Made by a program: the position numbers and the translations under genes. A DNA stretch of 64,000 nt from Aurifilum marmelostoma (lineage: Eukaryota > Ascomycota > Sordariomycetes > Diaporthales > Cryphonectriaceae): positions 1,426,001 to 1,490,000 of the forward strand of contig JAMXSV010000003.1 in NCBI GenBank assembly GCA_027559495.1, in the 5' to 3' direction. Position 1 is the first letter of the stretch; the number at the start of each line of letters is the position of its first letter. Below, piece by piece: positions 35,124 through 48,049 of the stretch. The notes under the pieces are model-generated. The model was given only the letters and a program-made list of their open reading frames with translations, did no database searches and was not told the DNA's origin.

Positions 35124-36920
35124 CTACATCTGTCCCGCGGAATAATCGCCAGAAGCAGCAAGCGTCGCGTAGAACAACTTTGTCTCTGCACAAATCACCA
35201 TCCGACCATCACCAGCAAACTGGAAGTTGGCTGACGTGCCGCCCAGGTAGATCTTGCCGAGCAGGGTGCCCGAGGGGTTGAAGACCTGAACGCCATCTCC
35301 GCAGCCAGCATAGACGTATCCGTCCGCGTCGCAGTGGACACCTGTGCGCACACGTATTGATCCTCGGGTCAGCCAACGTCAAGGGTAATCGCAAGCTGGG
35401 TTCTCACGGGTGCTTGGGGTCACTTACCATCGGCGACGCCAGAGTCGATGAAGGCGAAGGTCTTGCGGTTGTCCCAGGTGCCATCATCTTGGACATCGAA
35501 CCGGTAACTGTGGTGAACATCCGTCAGCACGTGAGATCTCACACAATGAACAACAAAAAGATGCTCCAATGGCAAGCTTACATGGAGGCTGGGTTGGAAA
35601 AGTTCCAGCCCCAGAAGCCTTCGTTGACTCCCGTGTCCGTGACATAAGCATATTTGCCGTCAGGAGAGAAGGTGACACCTGAAAAAAAAAAATCAAACGC
35701 AATCAGTTCAAGATCTCGCATCATATCGGACAGCTGCCTATGAAGGTAATCAATCACGAACCATTAGGAAGCACGAAATCATCAGCGACAACAGTGACGG
35801 CGCCCGTGCTGTCATTCCAGCGATACACCTGGTTTCGGAGACCAGGAGGCGGTCTGAAGTCCTGCAGGTACCCGTACAGTGTGTCCGTGAAGTAGAGGTC
35901 CTTGTTGACGGGGTGGACGACGGCGTCGTTGAGCGAGCTGAACTGCCGGCCAAAGTAGTTGTTGAGGAGGACGGTTGTGTTGTACGGCTCCGTTGGGTTC
36001 ATGAGGACGACCTGCGACGTGTTGCTGACGCCGGCTCCCTCGGCCATGTACACAATCTGACCTCTGAAGTTGGTGGCTCCTATATTCCATTAGACAAAGA
36101 GTCAGTCATGCATTCTCTGGATGATCCTCGTTTGTTTGGAAAGGCCTTCAGGGCAGGATTGAGGGAGGAGAAAGCAGTACCGTTGGGATTGATGACCATC
36201 GGGTCCGATGGAACAACAGTGACCGTCACTTGCCCAGTCGCATTGGTCATGTTCTGGAAAGGTTCCACCTGTGCCAGGGAGATCTTCTGTATGATGGCGG
36301 ACTTGTTGAGTCCCGTGCCTGCTGCCGCGGCGCCCGCATTCTGGACAAAAAAAACCTCATCTGTCGGCTCGTACCTGCGTCTGTCTTAGTACCTGACCTA
36401 TCCGACCATATATACATCATACACGAGACTGACACACAGGACAGAGGGGAGGATGGCGGAGAGGAGGCGGGCAAAACTTACCACACAACAGCCTCGTGGT
36501 AGAGAGGATCAGTCTCCTGCTCCGCAATGAGCGTCAACGTAGGGTTCTGGCCGATCACGGACAAGAACTCCTCGTCGTAGACGTGGAATGGCTTGGCCAG
36601 AAGGTCGTCTGCAGATATGCCTGGCGGCATGAAAGTCTGGGAGGCGTTGGCCACGGTGGATGGTGGGACAGCAGTCGGCCAGACTATAGAGTGACCCAGG
36701 TCAGAGAGACGCACTCTTCAGGAGCCTTTCGGTTGCAGAACAGGAAAGGAGCACCAATTCACAAGGTAAATCACATACCATTGAAGCTCCTCTGGTCAAT
36801 GACCTGAGCCTGCGCAGGAAGCTGCTGAGCATGGGCCGCAACCGCCTTCGGGTTCAGCAGCCACTGCACATTGACAGCAGCCAGCACGGCCAGGGTCGGT
36901 AACGAGATCATCCAAGCCAT
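35124..36920 (-). CDS. Secreted SMP-30/gluconolactonase-like lactonase
   Basis: Seven exons on the minus strand: 36920-36779, 36683-36482, 36374-36181, 36079-35762, 35678-35582, 35507-35428, 35341-35124; all joins keep frame and give 416 residues. The start MAWMISLPTLAVLAAV is a signal peptide. The SMP-30/Gnl (PF08450) six-bladed propeller is shown by HEAVVW (metal-ligand Glu), SLNDAVVHP with DLYFTDT (Asn/Asp ligands), GVTFSPDGKYAYVTDTG and ADGVHCDADGYVYAG. These enzymes hydrolyse lactones using a divalent metal. Several N-x-S/T sites agree with secretion. Close fungal relatives are described as lactonohydrolases; the substrate is unknown. Six introns of about 75-110 bp. Confidence 0.9.
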
Positions 36921-39117
36921 TGTTCGAAGCTGTTGGGTGTCCTTGGGCTGTCTCCGCCTGCTGAACTCTCTCTTGTCGGGCGAACCCGCCCCTCTTATAG
37001 AGGGAGAGCTGTGCGGGGTGCTCGGTGCCATGCCCGTCTCCATCGTCAAGGGGGGTTGTCTCCCGTCCATTAGCCAACATTTACCGGATCGGTGTTACAC
37101 TGGCTACTACTCCGAATTAATTGCCATGATATCATGTGCCTTGACGTGCCCTGAAAGTCTCCAGCTTTTTCCCCAAAAAGTCGATATAGCCTGAAGTCAA
37201 TGTGAAGAAGAGCCCACTGGGCCAAGGCCGATGTGGAACCGACCGTACTGGCGATCCAAGGTGTGCCAGGGGAGCTGATGGGGTGATGGGGAGATTGTTT
37301 TTCTTCCTTGTCCTTGGTTGACCGGAGCTGTAATATGATCAGCGGCACATACTGTACTAAGCTTGAATGCCGATCTGCGGCTCGGCAACTGGGCATTGGC
37401 TTGCTTGGCAGTAGACCCCAACAATTTACGTATATACAGAATCTATTTGTTTTTTTTTTCTTCTCCGTCATCTTCTTCTACGGGCCCCTGTAGGTTCCAA
37501 GATTCTCCTTCGGAACCTTCGGCCTCGAATGCATTCCAAATGAGGTTTCAGGAAGGGCACAGTGTTTGCAGAATTGGAAACATATATGCTTATATAATCA
37601 CAAGCAATAGCAAAATCGGGGTGTTGGTAGGGAATGAATATTCCCTAGACTTAGACATATAACACAGTGACACACCGACTTTTGCAGGAAAAGCGACTAA
37701 ATTCTGCAGACTATGCCATGTACAAAGTAGGTGTATGGCCTATTATAATGGGGCATTTGCGTTCGGTATCTCCTCGTGGGCTCAATTGATCAAAGCAATG
37801 CTTCAAACAGTTACTACAACTTTCCATATCCATCCACCTGTGATGCTTCATTCCTGTTCGGTGTCCGGTCCTCGCAGAGCCAAGGAAACGTATTGCTTGG
37901 CATGAGCACGCTCATGGATGTATAAAGCCTTCACGATGAATAGTTCGCTGAATTCATGTTGTTGGCCCCCCCCCCCGCCAGTGACCCGCCTGCTGCCGGA
38001 GAATATAACTTGAGGCTCTTTCCGCACAGTACGAATCAAATACGCGAGAACGTTGGCTGATTGATATACAGAATCAATGCATACATCCTCAAGAGAACTG
38101 CAAGTCTCCACACGGTCAACTGTTCTCGCCTCTGCACGGCTAGCAAAGGAAGAGACGGATCAAATGTTACTGATCATGTGGACTGGGATGCTTGTCCAAA
38201 GATCAGGTTTGTACTTGTAACAGAAGACAGTGGCTGCAGGCTTGATATCCACTGTCTTCAATGTTTCTTGAGGACCTGCAGGATGTGTCTTGAATCAGAA
38301 TCATTACAATTAGGTCCACAAGTGTAGTCGAATTCGTTCACAAATTCTTTGCCATAAGCATCTATTCTTGACTTCATTCATGTGCTAATATCATTGAACG
38401 GGCACTTGATGATGAACCTTCCACAAGAGTTATCTTGCTCAACTCGACGTCACCCTCAAGTCAGTCTTAAATATATTACCATGCATTCACGTCTTTTTAT
38501 CAAGAGAGAACTTTCAAAGTCCAATGTGTCCTGTGAACTTTGTTATGAGCTTGCTTTTGGTCAGTTATGCAGCTCAGTCCCTGCCCTCATCTTCACATTT
38601 CAGACACACCTAGAACAAGAGATGCCTTGCTCAGTAGACAACCTCTTTCAGGTATTCTCTTGCAATGATTTGATCCCTGGTAATTAGAGTTTCATATCCA
38701 ATGGTCTCTCTGGGTGGGCTCCGCCGACATCAAGGTTGCCTCTACTCCTGAGATGGCTTGACTTGAATGTAATCATGTCATTTCTTCCTGTGATCGCCTT
38801 ACCTGTTGTATGATCCCAAGGGCGACCGCTCACTGCCAATTCAACACAGATTTTCATGTTAGTTCAAGCATGGAGGTCGTGCAGACCCCTCACTAATATC
38901 TCTCTACCAAGGCCTTGCACAGATGCTAGGGTCTTCAACGCCTTCCACTCCATGTGAACACTTGATATGAGCTGCGTCACGAGTATAAGCACCTTATTTG
39001 GACAAGAATAGGCACCACGACATCCACCATTTTCTATGCCAACTTTGCTGGTATCATGGGCAGAAGTATTCTATTACTGCCGTAACAACCGTCCCGCTCT
39101 CCCAATTTATTCCTCTC
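36921..39117. other. Intergenic, about 2.2 kb, no gene seen
   Basis: Promoter of the lactonase on the left side, then sequence with only short overlapping frames. A C-run at about 37,968-37,977. I recognise no domain, RNA gene or repeat. Confidence 0.5.
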
Positions 39118-40305
39118 CTATCGTCTCGAGAAAGAGGACTTGGTCTTTTTCTGGACCTTGGCAGGTGGTGCCGTCTCCGCCTCACTCTCGTCCTCCTCCT
39201 CGGCCGAGTCGTCCTCGATATCGTCATGGTCGACCTCGTCCTCGTCCAGCTCTTCCTCCGCAAAGTCATCCACATCCATATCGTCATGATCCTCATCATC
39301 GGAGTCTTCCTCCGAGTCGGAAGCAAAACCGTTCGTGACGAGGAGATCATCGTCATCCTCGTCCTTCCGTCGCGAGACGCCGTTCGACAGCGGCTCGTCC
39401 TCCTGGCCCTCCACGTAGACAACGCCCTCTTCGCCCTCGTCCTCGTCGCTGCTATCATCAGCAGCGGCGCCACGCGATTTGTTGCCCCGGCGCAGTGTCA
39501 TCTGCGCCTCCAGCATATCCAGCTTGCCCTTTAGCGCCAACAGGCTGTTCAGGCCCCTTGACCTCTCCTCGAGAACGGTGTTCAGCTCTGCCAGGCGTCT
39601 CTGGATCTCGGGCTGCGTGGCCAGCGCGCCGCCGTGTGCGATGAGCGTCCACTGCACAAAGGACATGAGGTTGTGCGCACGGCCAGGTCTCCTGTGCAGC
39701 CGCGAGGCAAGCTGCGTGAGGAGCGCGCCGGCCAGGCTGGAGTCGAGGCGGTGGATTGTGTTGCGGATGACGGTGATGTCGGAGATCTGGAGACAGGACT
39801 CGAGGAGGTCCGCGTCGTCAGTGCGCAGAGCCTGTGTCAAGACTGTGCCGAGCGAGGTGGCGGAGGGTGCGGCTATCTGGCGGGGTGGTGCGGTCGTGAG
39901 CGCGCTGCTCGTCTGATGGTTGGGGCCCTGGGTGGCACCGGCGACGTCGACGGTCTCGTGGTTGCGGATAAGGTCGCCAAAGGTAGGTTCTGCGTCTTCT
40001 TCGTCATCGTCGCCTTCTTGGTGCACCTTGGTGTCTGCATCTTTGCCGTTCAGCTGCGGCTGAGTCTGCGCAACCGCCTCGGGCTGCTGTGCCGTCTGCT
40101 CATCGTTCTCGAGGTCGGACAGGTCGTCGTAGTTGCTCCCGGAGTCGCTGGAGATCTCGATGGGCTCGGCCTTTTTCGAGGAGACAGGCTGGGAGTAGCC
40201 TGAGTTTGAGACGGCGGTCCTGCTCTCGTCCACTATGGTCGCATTGGGTTGTTTGGCACCATGTTGCACGGGCTTCGCGACCGTGGCCAGCTTTCTCTTG
40301 GCCAT
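39118..40305 (-). CDS. Utp12-domain protein, probable SSU processome component (Utp5-like)
   Basis: Single exon, 395 residues. The N-terminal third is polar and acidic (ISSDSGSNYDDLSDLENDEQ). Residues about 155-275 match a Utp12/Dip2 domain (PF04003): LTQALRTDDADLLESCLQ, TIHRLDSSLAGALLTQLASR, and LMSFVQWTLIAHGGALATQP. The C-terminal 100 residues are Asp/Glu-rich followed by a basic tail (KVQKKTKSSFSRR), typical of nucleolar proteins. Proteins with this domain act in the t-UTP/UtpA or UtpB parts of the small-subunit processome in 18S rRNA maturation. There is no WD40 propeller in this ORF, which full Utp5/WDR43 has, so orthology to Utp5 is likely but not certain. Divergent from the bromodomain gene. 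Confidence 0.85.
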   Translation of the reverse strand: MAKRKLATVAKPVQHGAKQPNATIVDESRTAVSNSGYSQPVSSKKAEPIEISSDSGSNYDDLSDLENDEQTAQQPEAVAQTQPQLNGKDADTKVHQEGDDDEEDAEPTFGDLIRNHETVDVAGATQGPNHQTSSALTTAPPRQIAAPSATSLGTVLTQALRTDDADLLESCLQISDITVIRNTIHRLDSSLAGALLTQLASRLHRRPGRAHNLMSFVQWTLIAHGGALATQPEIQRRLAELNTVLEERSRGLNSLLALKGKLDMLEAQMTLRRGNKSRGAAADDSSDEDEGEEGVVYVEGQEDEPLSNGVSRRKDEDDDDLLVTNGFASDSEEDSDDEDHDDMDVDDFAEEELDEDEVDHDDIEDDSAEEEDESEAETAPPAKVQKKTKSSFSRR

Positions 40306-42688
40306 TTGATATGTTTTGGCAGGAAGAAGGACGATCTTTCAAGACGGATCTGCGTTATTCGGGGATGGAATCAACACAGAAAATAGGTGACTACCAGATG
40401 AGAATCGCTAGGGGTCTGGTTGTGGTGTGGACAATCTGAAAGCATATGGGTGGATGGTTGAAAGGCAGTGTGCAGCGTGTGCAGAGGCTGACGAGGAACT
40501 TTTTTCTGTAACTTTTTTTTTCTGCCGTTCTGATTTTACGACCGACTTCCCTGAAGATTGGGCAGGGTGGTCCAAGCGTCAAGAACCCTGAGCAGACCCT
40601 GCCCAGTTGGCCCCCTCAGCAAGTACCAGAGTACCCTTGGCACCTGAAAGTACGGAGTACTTGTTATGGAAAACCAGGTACATAATAGAGTACTGCATCA
40701 GATCTTCACATGCAGCAGATATGGGAAGGATTTCACTTGCAGCCGTTGTCTTTTGTTCATGATCATCTCCAGGGAAAAGCACTGTGCTATCGAAGCCAGA
40801 GGTGGACAGTATCCGCAGCTGTGCACAGTGCAATCTAGGAGAACTGACGCGACACCCTGTGACTGAGGCCGTGCAGTAAACACGCCGACTGGTCTGCAGA
40901 TGAAGAAAACCTGTCTCATGGGTCGCTGTCCGGGACATGTTGCTTTTGCATCAGCTGCTATTAGCTGTAGTGATTATTTATGACACAAGGTTACACACAC
41001 GTTGGGGAGAATTTGAGGTGGTCATGCTCTGAAGGTATTTGGCGCGCTAGATAATTCTTGAAGCCACAAAGCGCACCTAAATAAAGGAAAAGCAACAGAC
41101 AGCTGAACTTGGCTGGTTGCTGTGCACTGTTAGCTCTTGTCCCCTGGATATGACAGGCTGACAGTAACTTTGTTTTGTCTTTCTCGGATATTATCTCATA
41201 AGAACGAAACAAATAAGAATGAGAAACACGAAGGGGGGAAAGAGAAGAAAAAAAAGAAAGAAAGAAAAAGGATCAAGGAATACCAAATATGCCGTTGAAT
41301 GCGGACGGACGTTATCAACAATTGCTCGGCTTTCACGCGCAAAACTGCTCAGGAAGGTTGGACGCACCTCGGAGGCTGACTCAATTGTGGGCCGTTGTCT
41401 GTCGTCGTCGTCTTATCAGACACGTCGCTGTGATCATGTTACAGAGTGCCCGAGTCGTTTGCATTCATGATGGCACTAGAGACGAGAGCGATGTGGACAA
41501 GCAAATAGGCAGGGAAAAGGTTTGTTCTGGAGGATGAGTCGAACTCGTCTCTGGGAAAAGCAGTGTCTGCAGGGATTATCCTTCCACAGTGCAGAGCCAG
41601 TCCAGATCCAACCAACTAGATGCATCCATCTGGAGGCGAAGCTGGGTGAGCCTGCTCATGGCTTTCCGGCGCTGGATTACCCCTCATCCCCTTTTGCGTT
41701 AGTACGTCTCTCGCGCTAGCTGATTCTGCTGCTGCGATAAATACCATCCGCCTTCCGACAGTCGCCCTGGATCCTGTGGGTAACGACACCCTTGAGCGTC
41801 TTTTTTTTTTTGGTCCTGAAAAGACTTGGTGCCCTCCTACCCTTCCCAAACTCCCGGCACGCGACGCTACCGTCTGACCTCTCCACCACCGCAACATACC
41901 GTTGTTGTCATCACCCCCCCCCTGCCTCCCACCCTCGAGTCGTACCCTATACACTTTCGGTACGTAGTCTCACTTTTCCTATTTTTTCAAACCCTGTGAT
42001 CCCTGTCGCTGCATGCACTAGATGTGGCCCCTGCCCCTGCCGCAACCAATCCCAGCGCTGTACGCAGGCTGGAAAAACCCAGCCACCGTTTTCCGGGGCC
42101 GGCTAGCGTGGGATCCACTTGCGTCAGTCAAGATCAGTGCACGAGGCTAGAACCAAGCTAAAATATTGATCCTTTTGCCTTTTTTCGAATTTGTTGATTT
42201 TCAGCCTTCTTCCCTTCCCTTCCAATCCCGCATTGGGTGCCGAGCTATCACGAGCTTCAACCAACCCACCAACCTTACGGGATCAGCAACCACCCACCAC
42301 CACCTTCACACCTACCCCCCTCCACAACCCGCGATCCTGATCAAATCGCGGCCTTTTTATTTTTATTTCTCCACATCAAAATAAGTGAGGCTCCTGACCG
42401 GGCGTATTTATTTGACTTTGCCCAAAGTTGCACGTCGCTTCTCACCTTGCGCATCGCAATCGCATTGCCGTCCCATTCATCGCGCGCATTCTCCACTTTT
42501 TTTCTCATCGCGGCGCGTTCTGCTTCTGACTGATCGCATCACCTACCCCTGCAAACGAACCCTCCTTTATTCGCAAACTGAGCTTTGTGCACCGCGCGCG
42601 AGTCTGCATTTGATGTCGCAGCACGCAAACTGAACAGTTTTCTTGAAAAAAAAGCTTAGAACTCGTCGGCTCCCGATCATTGGCAGCC
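40306..42688. other. Divergent promoter region, about 2.4 kb
   Basis: Lies between the Utp12-domain gene (minus) and the BET bromodomain gene (plus). From about 41,790 it becomes pyrimidine-rich, as expected for a long leader of the latter. Purine-rich AAGAAAG tract near 41,245. No gene recognised. Confidence 0.5.
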
Positions 42689-45600
42689 ATGGCCTCGTCG
42701 CCTCAACCAACGACCCTGGACGAGAAGTCGCAGTCGCTCAGCACCGCTGCCCCGAACTCGACTGCGCCTGGCGACGAGCGCAACGGTCTGGAGTTGAATG
42801 GGTGAGTCGCACTCCGCCAGCCACCTTGTCATCTACCGTCTCCGTCCCTGTTTGTCGCTCCTACTGCTTCTTTCCCTCTTTGTACCATCTTGTTGTGTGT
42901 ACAACATCCTCCTGCATCCTTCTACCTCCATGGCGCGCCGCGCCGCGCCGCGCATGAAGCCTTCGCTTTCTTCTTTATCTTTGTTTACCTCGTCGCAAAC
43001 TGACGCGTCTGGTCTTGCAGCCACGTCTCGCCCGCTCATTCACAAACCGACGCGACAAACGGCACAAAGCTCTCCACTACCGACAAGGATGCGCCGCTCC
43101 AATTGAAGAGCACCGATGCCTCCAACAACAAGGACGCGTTTGCATCCAACCAGAGTGTCTCAGCCATGACACCTCCCAGCGCCGACAACGTGAGCCCGGC
43201 TGATGCGCCTATCAACAGTGCCCCTGCCGAGTCAAATGAAGTGAAGGATACCGAGATGGTCGATGCGCCGACCGACTCTGTCAAACCACCCTCGCCACCT
43301 GCCGAGCCGGTCGCAGACACACCTGCGGCTCCTGACGAGAAGATCCAAGAGGAGGAGCCCCTCGAGGACAAGCCCGCCGACAAGCCCGCTGAGTCCGACC
43401 AGGCGACCAAGGCCCCAACAAAGCCGGCGCAATCCCCAGAACCTACCGAGGCTCTTGCAAATGACGAGTCCGCCTCAGATGCGGCGGCCGAGCCGGACAC
43501 GAAAGTCCAGGCTGAGGACACTGCACAGAAGATTGACACACAAGCAACCACATCCAGTGAAGCTCTTCCCAGTGATCTCATGACTCCCACTGTTCCCATG
43601 TCGCAGATGGCCCTGGATGCGTCACAAGAGGCAGCTACAGCGCCGTCGACAGTCGACACTAGCATGACCGATGCCCCGTCTCAGAACTCCACCAAGGTGG
43701 CCCGAGAGCGCGACGAGGACGATGACGAAGAGCCCGCTGCAAAGCGCGCCAGGACCTCGGGAGAGCAAGCTCCCGCTGCTGAGGGCACTGAAGCAGCTGA
43801 AGCCGCACCATCAGCCACATCTGATGCCATGGTCGTGGACAAGCCTGCCGATGTCATCGAGGCGGCCCCCGCCGCCGCGTCGGCCCCTGCGCCTGCGCCT
43901 GCGCCTGATGCCCAGCCCGCGTCTACTGGATCGCCTATCCCTCTGTCAGTGGATGGACGTGCGCGCAAGCTGAACGATCCTGCACTTGCCAACAACCCAA
44001 TCACGGTCTACCAGAACAGGGAGATCAGGAAGGTATTGGGCCTTGTGAAGAAGACCAAATCTGGCCAGCACTTCAGGCAGTCGGTGCAGGTTCTCTGGCC
44101 TACAGTCTGGGACCAGTACCGCCAGCTCATCGCACGCCCCGTGGACATCAGCTTCATAGAACAGAACCTGCGCGAGGGCAAATATGAAACCTTGGGCCAG
44201 TTCAGGAGGGACGTTGAGCTCTTGCAGGCGAACGCCACGACTTTCAATGGGGCGACACACGATGTCACCAACTGGGCCACGAACACCGTGTCGCAAATCT
44301 ACGAGCGCCTGGCCGCAATCCCTGCAGAGGAGCCGGCAAAACCTGTAAGGCAGGAGCCCAAGCAAATGCCCACGCGACATGCTGAGCCGCGCCACCCGCC
44401 TGCCCCCAAAAAGGAGAGCCGTCCACCTGCGCCCTCGTCGGTCGAGAAGACGTCAAACGACTCTCAGATCTATGCCCTTCTGCCTTCTGGTCTTCCCAAC
44501 ATTCGACGTGACAGCACCAAAAATGACGGTGATCGGCCCAAGAGACCCATTCATCCGCCCAAGAACAAGGACATTGGATTCCAGCCCAAGACGACCAAGA
44601 ACAAGAAGAAGCCCGAGCTGCGCTTCTGCGATGAGGTTATGAAGGAAATCATCTCCCCCAAGAATTGGATCAACAACCAATGGTTCATGGAGCCGGTTGA
44701 TCCCGTCGCCCTCAACATTCCCACATACCACAGCGTGGTCAAGCAGCCCATGGACCTGGGCTCCATGAAGGACAAGCTGCAGAGAGGAGAGTACGAGTCG
44801 GCAAAGGACTTCAAATCCGACTTTGGCCTGATAGTGAAGAACTGCGTCAAATTCAACGGCGAGGATCACCCTGTGACCGCAGCGGCCAAGGAGCTGGAGC
44901 AGATCTTCGAGAAGAAGTGGTCGGAGAAGACCAGCTGGCTGAACAAGCATGCGCAGACCTCAGCGGCCGCCCCGGCTGCTGCGACCAGCCCACGCGGCGG
45001 TGCCAAGGAGGAAGATACCGAGGAGGATGAAGCCAGCGAGGCAGAGCCCCAGGAAGGCGCCGGCCCTGACGTCAAGGAGCTCCAGCGTTCCATTGATGCC
45101 CTGTCGAGTAGGCTCAAGCAGGAGCGGGCTGAGCTCGACAAGAAGCTGATGTCCAACAACCCGGACAAGCTGGATATCGACATGCACCAGGGCATCATCA
45201 ACCACCTGCAGAGCCAGATGGTGGACAAGCGCCAGGCTCTCAACAAGGCAACGGAGACAAAGAAGGCATCGCAGCCCAAGGCCCCCAAGAAGAAGGCAAC
45301 CGGCGGTGCTGCCAGCTCTGGGGCCAGCGCGTCCAAGAAGAACAGCGGCGGTCAGACCGGGCCAAAGAAGGCAGCCGGCGGCGGCGGCGGAGGCGGCGGT
45401 GGGGCGGCAAGGAAGTCTGCGAAGAAGAAGCTGAACGAGGAGGAGAAGGAGATTGTCAGCGAGGCCATCGCGCGGCTCGAGGCCAACGCCCTCGACAAGG
45501 CTATTGCCATCATCAAGAAAGACACGGGCCTCAAGGTGAGCGTGTTCCTACCTGGACGAATATTTCTCCCTCACGAGCCCCTTTTTATAGCTGTTAACTG

Positions 45601-45987
45601 ACCGGTGGATCGACCTAGGAGACCGAGGACGATGAGCTTGAGCTTGACATGGACCAGCTCAGCGACGATGCCCTGGTCAAGCTGTTTGACCTGGTCATCA
45701 AGGCCTTCCCCTCCTATAAGGAACAGCTCAAAAAATACGAACCCGCGCCCGCTCCAGTCCACAGCGCCCACACCAGCAAGTCGACCACAAAGCCCAAGAA
45801 GAACAAGCCCATGGGCAAGGCCGAGCAGGAGCGCAAGCTTGAGCAGCTGCGAGAGCTCAAGAACTCGTACAAGCGGCCCGGAAGTGGCAGCCAGGAACCG
45901 CTGCCTTCTGTCGAGAACAACGACGCGAATCTGGCTGCAAACCAGGCTGATGATAGTGATGATGCGAGCTCCTCAGAGGAAGAGTAG
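42689..45987 (+). CDS. bdf1: BET-family double-bromodomain protein (Bdf1-like)
   Basis: Three exons: 42689-42801, 43021-45535, 45619-45987; 998 residues. A long acidic/Pro-Ala-rich N-terminus with a basic AKRAR patch precedes bromodomain 1 (about 362-465; ITVYQNREIRKVLG, RPVDISFIEQNL, NATTFNG) and bromodomain 2 (about 571-673; LRFCDEVMKEI, PTYHSVVKQPMDLGSMKDKL, KNCVKFNGEDH). Both keep the acetyl-lysine-binding Asn in FNG. A coiled region, a poly-Gly run and an extra-terminal NET domain (about 842-911; KKLNEEEKEIVSEAI, ELELDMDQL, LFDLVIKAFP) follow, and the protein ends in a Ser/Asp/Glu tail. BET proteins bind acetylated histone H4 and help recruit TFIID. The intron before exon 3 splits the NET domain. 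Bromodomain 1 has PVDI where PMDL is usual. Confidence 0.94.
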
Positions 45988-47497
45988 CGATCCTCCTCTT
46001 CTACCGTCTCTGTGGAGGCGTGAACTGAACGGAGCGGGTGCAAACAAGCCCTTGCTTTGCGTCGGACAGACGCGTGGGGGAGGTGGTAACCTCCTGATGG
46101 TTGTTCTCAAACGTCTGTTTTTCCTCTTGTGGTGGCCGACCTGCGTTTCTCTGATCCATGGTGAACATCAGCCGGTGTTTGGCCGACACAGACACCGTGG
46201 TCTTCTCTGGGACCAGCAATGGTTTCTGCACCACAAAATATCAAACCTCATTATTACTGGACGGGGGGCGAATCCTGGCGACCAGTGCCCAGATTGGCAA
46301 AGCCTTTACCCCGCCTAGGAGGTGACGACTGCTATTAGTCTCGCTTGGTGGCGGGATACCAGGCTTTCTGAGCAGATTCAAGATTGGGGGCGGGGCATGG
46401 CAGCTCCTCGTGACGCTTCACAGCTGACTGGACTCCTTGGGAGCCTGCATCGGATCAGACCCCTTGGTGTTAATATGTGTGTACAAACCATACCACTAGC
46501 CCGAAGCCGGGAGCCATACAAACAAATGCGATGAGAAGAAGACCCTTCTTTAACATCTCATGATGGCATCCCTGGTGGTGAGTTGATTTGGGGTGGGGTA
46601 ACTTAAGGTCGGGGCAGGTAGATTGAGAAGGGCAATCAGCAAGAGGGTCGAGAGAGAGATCATTAGTTACCTTCCCACCTCAAGATGCATGAAAACAAAG
46701 AAAATATCCTCCACGCCATTCCCTTGTGTGCGTTATACAGCACTGTGCCAAGCACCCGATGATAATCTGCAACCTCAAAATGATATGACATACTAGTGCT
46801 CTCGCCTGCCACAAAGGCTATCTAGGGATGTATTCACTGCGTTGAACCTACCAGGATCATCGGTTTGCAGAGACACCCCCCTCCCCCCGCCGGATTGGTA
46901 AAGTGCTGCTGCTGCTGCTGCCGCCGCCGCCGCCGCCTGATTTGAGGCTAGACTGTATGTACTATTTGTAAGAATGTTGTGGGATTATGAACCTGACCAG
47001 CGCCGTCGCTTTAGCCCCAAAGGCCGTCCCAATATTGGGCCCGAGCACCGAGCGGCTCAGCGACATGAGCCACCAACAAGGGGCTTGGAGAGGGGGGAAA
47101 AGGGGTAGAGAAAAAGAGATGACCGCGATGCAGAAGACGGATAGCTGATCGGCGAAAGCTTAGGATCTAACACCGTCTTGGCTCCGGGGGGCGGGGGCGG
47201 ACTTAATAAGCTTGGTCGGCCCCTCGCTTTGTGCTGATATGCCGAGCGCTGTCCTGTGTATGATAAAGCCCGGCTTGACCAGCGAATCCAGGTTCTGGTA
47301 GGAAGGCGAGACACTTGTCTCTTTTGTTTTGTGATTATCCGACCGGTCGTTCGTCGAGAGACCACCACACCACGCAGGATATACCAGGGCAGCGCTTCGC
47401 GGAGCATCGAGGGCCTCGTCCACCTTCTGGAAAGGATTGGGTCCATCTCGGGACCAGACCACGCTCGCGCTCTCGACTTGAGGGAGGAAGAGCAACC
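45988..47497. other. Intergenic, about 1.5 kb
   Basis: 3' flank of the bromodomain gene and promoter of the small membrane protein gene. Contains a trinucleotide tract at 46,905-46,937 (GCT units passing into CCG units). No gene seen. Confidence 0.5.
46905..46937. repeat. Trinucleotide repeat, GCT then CCG units
   Basis: Perfect GCT repeat of about five units directly continued by about five CCG units; noncoding context. Confidence 0.85.
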
Positions 47498-48049
47498 ATG
47501 CTCGGCCGCGTCCTGTTGACCGTCGACTCCCTCGGCCTTCTCCTCGGGGCCTGGCTTGCGGACTACCACTCCGAGTCGCACATCTTCAATCCGCGGTGGC
47601 CGCCACATGCCAAGTGAGAGAGAAGCACGCCACCACCACCACCCTTCACACCTCTCTCGCCCTCCACTGTACCCGGCCCTCTCTTCCTCTTCTTACCTTG
47701 GGAAATGACCGTCGGCGCGAGAAGTCTGCTAACAAGCCCTCCTCACCCTCGCCCGACCGCCAGGTTCCACTGCGGCCAGACAATCGGGCTGAGCACAGCC
47801 CTGGGGGCGGCGACTCTGTTCCTGACCTGGCGGCCGGTGCTGGTGAGGTCGACGCACCCCGCGGTGGCCCGCGACTCGCTCGGGATGGCGGCGTTCACGG
47901 GGAGCGTGTACTGGCTGGCGGGACTGGCGGCCATCCTGTTCCCGGGGACGGACGGGCTGGACCCGGAGTTTGGGGGGCCTGGGTTCCCGCAGCGGCCGCT
48001 TTTTCTTGTGTTGGCTGGGTTTGGACTGGTTGGGTCGTGGCTGGGGTAG
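47498..48049 (+). CDS. Small four-helix membrane protein (possibly DUF6640-like)
   Basis: Two exons, 47498-47613 and 47764-48049, separated by a 150-bp intron; 133 residues. Hydrophobic stretches at about 4-21, 46-61, 78-97 and 114-132 suggest four membrane helices. Signature pieces are LADYHSESHIFNPRWPPHAKFH and GQTIGLS, which recur (from memory) in short fungal membrane proteins of unknown function; I believe the family is DUF6640 but cannot confirm the name. The HIFNPRWPPHAKFH block crosses the intron, which supports the splice. No function can be given. Confidence 0.82.

Noticed and set aside
45605..46318. 237-residue frame over the last bromodomain-gene exon
   Set aside because: Shifted-frame shadow of the NET-domain exon, which is well supported.
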